A DNA stretch of 8,970 nucleotides from an uncultured Methylococcaceae bacterium (GTDB lineage: Bacteria; Pseudomonadota; Gammaproteobacteria; Methylococcales; Methylomonadaceae). The stretch is taken from assembly GCA_903839795.1 (NCBI GenBank), contig CAIMDR010000640.1, forward strand, positions 1 through 8,970, written 5' to 3'. Each line of letters opens with the position of its first letter. Position 1 is the stretch's first letter. Made by a program: the position numbers and the translations under genes. Below, one piece after another: positions 6,802 to 8,970 of the stretch. Under the pieces are notes generated by a model. It was not told the origin of the DNA. It did no database searches and was given only the letters and a program-made list of their open reading frames with translations.

Positions 6802-7551
6802 ATGTCGCTGTTAGACTCATTCACCAAAAAATCCAAACTCAATGCAACTATCAAGCAAACAGCGCTGGCACGTAAAAGTGAAGGCAGTACCGCTGACGGC
6901 CTCTTTAAAGCCGCTTATCAAGGCTATGCAGAGGTTTTGCATGACGATCCATTGCGAGCGGAAGCGTTATATAACTGGGGCTTTGCTTTATTACATCAGG
7001 CAAAAATTAAAATGGGTGATGAGGCGACCAACCTTTATCAGGATGCCATCCAAAAATTCGCTTTTTGTATGCTGATTAATCCCGATTATCTGGGGGCGGC
7101 CATTAATGGCGGCGTGGCTTATATGGATTGGGCCAGACTTAAAAAAGTAAAACCGGATGATACGCTGTACGAATTGGCCAAAAAACAATTTGAAAAAGCC
7201 AATGCCATTCAAGCAGGAACAGCCTCCTACAATTTGGCCTGCATTTATGCTTTACAAGGCAATAAAGACGAGTGCCTAAAAGCACTTGAAAAAGCCCGCG
7301 ATAAGGGTGCTTTGCCAGAAGCGGGCGAAATTCTGAATGATCCTGATCTGGCTAGCATTAAAGAGCAGGATTGGTTTGTCGCATTTATGGAAGCGTTAAA
7401 CAAAAAAGCTGAAGTAGAGCCTGAAAATAATGAGCCCGTTATTAAGTCTACCGATTCTAAATGGAAATTGGTTGAAAAGAAGTTTGAATCTGAAGAAACC
7501 GAAACTGAAAAAGTAACGGTTACTGAAAAGAGTGCAGTTGAAGAAAAATAA
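6802..7551 (+). CDS. Tetratricopeptide-repeat protein with acidic C-terminal tail
   Basis: A 249-residue protein, probably a scaffold for protein-protein contacts. It has no signal peptide and no membrane segment, so it is likely cytoplasmic. TPR-like helical pairs are visible at about 31-66 (AAYQGYAEVLHDDPLRAEALYNWGFALLHQA), 75-110 (YQDAIQKFAFCMLINPDYLGAAINGGVAYMDWA) and 123-155. The segment 140-196 (ASYNLACIYALQGNKDECLKALEKA, then NDPDLASIKEQDWFVAFM) fits the closing repeat found at the end of many TPR arrays. Residues 200-249 are low in complexity and rich in Glu, Lys and Thr, probably disordered. AGGAG at 6789-6793 with 8-nt spacing supports the start. The gene stands alone between a divergent DUF2288 gene and a convergent DUF1415 gene, so its partner cannot be inferred from context. 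Confidence 0.85.
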   Translation: MSLLDSFTKKSKLNATIKQTALARKSEGSTADGLFKAAYQGYAEVLHDDPLRAEALYNWGFALLHQAKIKMGDEATNLYQDAIQKFAFCMLINPDYLGAAINGGVAYMDWARLKKVKPDDTLYELAKKQFEKANAIQAGTASYNLACIYALQGNKDECLKALEKARDKGALPEAGEILNDPDLASIKEQDWFVAFMEALNKKAEVEPENNEPVIKSTDSKWKLVEKKFESEETETEKVTVTEKSAVEEK

Positions 7552-7564
7552 TTTTTAGCTGGGC

Positions 7565-7592
7565 GGGTGTATAAGCATAGCAACATACACCC
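7565..7592. terminator. Hairpin between convergent TPR and DUF1415 genes
   Basis: GGGTGTAT (7565-7572) pairs perfectly with ATACACCC (7585-7592), an 8-bp stem with a 12-nt loop, midway between two convergent stop codons. No run of T follows on either strand, so it may act as a weak or Rho-assisted bidirectional terminator or as a 3'-end stabiliser. An alternative 6-bp stem (GCATAG 7575-7580 with CTATGC 7592-7597) would compete with it. Confidence 0.4.
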
Positions 7593-7616
7593 TATGCCGG
7601 GTTTGTTATCTTACCT

Positions 7617-8168
7617 TCACATTGAATAGCACGCCGCTAATAATGCCTGCACTTTGGCAAGTCCTAATTCACGCATTAACTCAATATTACGTTGCGGAAT
7701 GTCTTCAGTATGTGGGTAGGAGTCTACTGCCCTATCAATACTGGTTTCTCGCAATAAATGTAGCATGGGATAGGGCGAGCGATTGGTGTAATTAGCCGGA
7801 TCGTTTTGTTTGGCACCTTCAAAATAATAATCAGGATGAAAACTGGCTAACTGATAAACGCCTTCATAGTCTTGTTCAATTAATAACGCCTCTGCAAGTT
7901 CAACAAAATCCAGGTAATCGTCAAATGAGGTAAAAGCCTTGTCATAAATCAGTAGAGTGGTTTCAATACTTGATTCGATATTCAAGCGATCACATTCCAG
8001 CATTAAATTTGAAAGGCAGTTTTCAATGTCTGTGTCGTGACTTGCGACAAAACGAATACTCCCACGCTCCAGTTCACGTTTGGCGAACGGGCAAATACTG
8101 TATTCAATGATGATGGTTTTTAACCAGTTTTGCGTGGCATCTATTAATTGTTGATCGTTATCTAGCAT
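7617..8168 (-). CDS. DUF1415-family protein
   Basis: A 183-residue protein of unknown function with the full-length DUF1415 pattern: an early conserved cysteine in SICPFAKRE (24-32), the FDDYLDFVELAEALL helix (82-96), YEGVYQLASFHPDY (101-114) and the highly conserved YTNRSPYPMLHLLRE (127-141), ending in a helix with IELMRELGL. The conserved Cys, His and Asp residues hint at a catalytic or metal-binding role, but none is established to my knowledge. There is no signal peptide or membrane segment. No clear ribosome binding site precedes the ATG at 8166-8168 (complement), yet family similarity starts within 25 residues, so the start is at most slightly off. It diverges from the DUF6164 gene across 187 bp. 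Confidence 0.92.
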   Translation of the reverse strand: MLDNDQQLIDATQNWLKTIIIEYSICPFAKRELERGSIRFVASHDTDIENCLSNLMLECDRLNIESSIETTLLIYDKAFTSFDDYLDFVELAEALLIEQDYEGVYQLASFHPDYYFEGAKQNDPANYTNRSPYPMLHLLRETSIDRAVDSYPHTEDIPQRNIELMRELGLAKVQALLAACYSM

Positions 8169-8308
8169 TGCTTATGTGGTATTTTTATAGGTTGCGGGGA
8201 AATTTTCTTACCGAGCCTAAGGCGTTGGTATTCAATTTGGCTATTTCAAATTAATGATAGTCGGGTGGTGTCGATACGTTTTGTCAGTATGCGTCAATCT
8301 ATTGTCGC

Positions 8309-8331
8309 TATAATATCTCATTTTAAATGAG
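8309..8331 (+). promoter_or_regulatory. Consensus -10 box followed by a 15-bp palindrome, ahead of the DUF6164 gene
   Basis: TATAAT at 8309-8314 is a perfect -10 hexamer. TTGTCA at 8281-8286 resembles a -35 but lies 22 bp away, too far for a standard sigma-70 promoter, so the promoter may depend on an activator or the -35 may be weak. Two bases after the -10 is CTCATTT-T-AAATGAG (8317-8331), a perfect dyad covering the expected transcription start. That is a classic place for a repressor operator. It ends 24 bp before the ATG at 8356. Confidence 0.4.
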
Positions 8332-8355
8332 TCGCCCTCCTAATCACAAAAAAAC

Positions 8356-8721
8356 ATGACCCTATTATTATTTAAATTACGCGGTGTACCCGAAGATGAA
8401 GCGGATGAAGTCCGCGAATTATTAACTGCGCAGAACATCGATTTTTATGAAACGTCTGCCGGTAACTGGGGCATGTCTATGCCGGCGTTGTGGCTAAGGG
8501 ATGAGGCTGATATGGAAAAAGCAAGGCAGTTTCTCAATGCTTATCAACAACAACGATTTCAGACTTCGCGTGCAGATTATTTGCAACGAAAAAAAGCCAA
8601 TCAGCAACAGACTTGGCTAACAGCGTTTAAAGAAAAGCCGTTACTGTATTGCGCTTATCTATTTGCGATGGCGCTGGTTATTTATGTATCCGTTAAATTG
8701 TTGCTGGAATTGGGCTTGTAA
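8356..8721 (+). CDS. DUF6164-family protein, C-terminal membrane anchor
   Basis: A 121-residue protein of unknown function. Residues 1-65 form a small alpha/beta domain with the pattern LLFKLRGVPEDEADEVRELL, then IDFYETSAGNWGMSMPALWLRDE, which I recognise as DUF6164. This part resembles the signal-transducing-protein-like folds that bring two short sequences together, but no ligand is known. A basic, Gln-rich linker (65-94) leads to one hydrophobic segment (about 95-118), so the N-terminal domain probably faces the cytoplasm. No Shine-Dalgarno sequence is visible before the ATG. The stop codon is followed immediately by a strong ribosome binding site for a possible small ORF, and then by the fhcB-like gene, so this may be the first gene of that operon. 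Confidence 0.85.
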   Translation: MTLLLFKLRGVPEDEADEVRELLTAQNIDFYETSAGNWGMSMPALWLRDEADMEKARQFLNAYQQQRFQTSRADYLQRKKANQQQTWLTAFKEKPLLYCAYLFAMALVIYVSVKLLLELGL

Positions 8722-8733
8722 AGGTGGGTTAAA

Positions 8734-8850
8734 ATGAGACAGTACCACCAATTAAGGTTAGAATACGGCCATAAAATCGCGGCGGTATGGTGTTGGCAAG
8801 CATATCGGGTGAATAAACCAACTATAACAAAAGGACAGCTGAATGACTGA
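8734..8850 (+). CDS. Possible 38-residue small ORF coupled to the fhcB-like gene
   Basis: An ATG at 8734 opens a 38-codon frame (MRQYHQLRLEYGHKIAAVWC and on) that ends with TGA at 8848-8850. It is preceded by AAGGTGG (8721-8727) with 6-nt spacing, a better ribosome binding site than most genes here have, and it starts 12 bp after the DUF6164 stop. Its end overlaps the first 8 bases of the fhcB-like gene (ATGACTGA). I recognise no family. The predicted peptide is basic and aromatic-rich with no membrane segment. It may be a leader peptide that couples translation to the next gene, a real small protein, or a chance frame. Confidence 0.33.
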   Translation: MRQYHQLRLEYGHKIAAVWCWQAYRVNKPTITKGQLND

Positions 8851-8970
8851 GATAACTGAAGTACCGAGTCCTTTTTGCGGTATTGGCACGGATGATTTGA
8901 CCATCAGGGTTGAGGGTGTATCGCTAAAAGTAATTGAGAATGGCTGTGCGGTTAATACGCCGGCATTTGA
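8843..8970 (+). CDS. fhcB: Formyltransferase/hydrolase (formylmethanofuran dehydrogenase-like) subunit B, N-terminus; cut by right edge
   Basis: Only 42 full codons are visible: MTEITEVPSPFCGIGTDDLT then IRVEGVSLKVIENGCAVNTPAF. The VPSPFCGIGTDDL string recalls the N-terminus of FhcB, the bacterial relative of archaeal FwdB/FmdB, whose motif in archaea is a cysteine-rich iron-sulfur site (CPFCG..CDD). Here one cysteine of that motif is kept (C12) and the later position is Thr (GIGTDD), in line with the known loss of the redox function in the bacterial Fhc complex. That complex releases formate from formyl-tetrahydromethanopterin in methylotrophs. AAGGA at 8830-8834 with 8-nt spacing supports the start. 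The remaining subunit genes would be expected to the right, outside the window. The call is from a short fragment. Confidence 0.62.
   Translation, partial: MTEITEVPSPFCGIGTDDLTIRVEGVSLKVIENGCAVNTPAF

Noticed and set aside
7565..7597. Pseudoknot from interlocking stems (7566-7572/7585-7591 and 7575-7580/7592-7597)
   Set aside because: There would be no bases between the two 3' strands, so the second stem could not cross the 7-bp first stem. The stems are better seen as mutually exclusive hairpins between convergent genes.

Overview
The window looks like chromosome from a gammaproteobacterium, most plausibly a methanotroph or methylotroph of the order Methylococcales. This rests on the set of small conserved proteobacterial families (DUF2288, DUF1415, DUF6164, DUF2934), on RhlE and FtsH of proteobacterial type, and above all on the last 128 bases. 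Those bases read as the start of the B subunit of the formyltransferase/hydrolase (Fhc) complex of tetrahydromethanopterin-linked C1 oxidation. The placement is recognition from memory, not a database result.

Layout, left to right. Bases 1-882 hold the 3' end of a FixL-type sensor kinase, overlapping by 4 bp with a FixJ-type response regulator. A 453-bp gap follows with repeated TACG-type sites, then a 59-residue DUF2934 protein (1336-1515). A 395-bp AT-rich gap ends in three stacked inverted repeats (1807-1874). Next comes the most unusual pair in the window: a 230-residue protein that looks like an isolated M41 (FtsH-type) zinc-protease domain with no ATPase and no membrane segment (1911-2603), and 53 bp downstream a complete but atypical FtsH (2657-4609) with a 57-residue N-terminal extension and no C-terminal tail. 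A 402-bp gap then carries a 142-bp element with perfect 18-bp terminal inverted repeats (4669-4810), and after it rhlE (5012-6331).

The right part is compact housekeeping-type sequence. A DUF2288 gene (minus strand) converges on rhlE and diverges from a TPR protein gene (plus). The TPR gene converges with a DUF1415 gene (minus), which diverges from a DUF6164 membrane-anchored protein gene (plus). The DUF6164 gene is followed at once by a possible 38-codon small ORF whose stop overlaps the start of the fhcB-like gene at the right edge.

Functionally, the kinase and regulator form one phosphorelay. The M41-like protein and FtsH may form a membrane proteolysis module (inference). RhlE is an RNA-remodelling enzyme. 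The right edge enters C1 metabolism. No tRNA, rRNA, CRISPR array, transposase gene or phage gene was seen. The best candidate for something little described is the lone M41-domain protein next to the variant FtsH.
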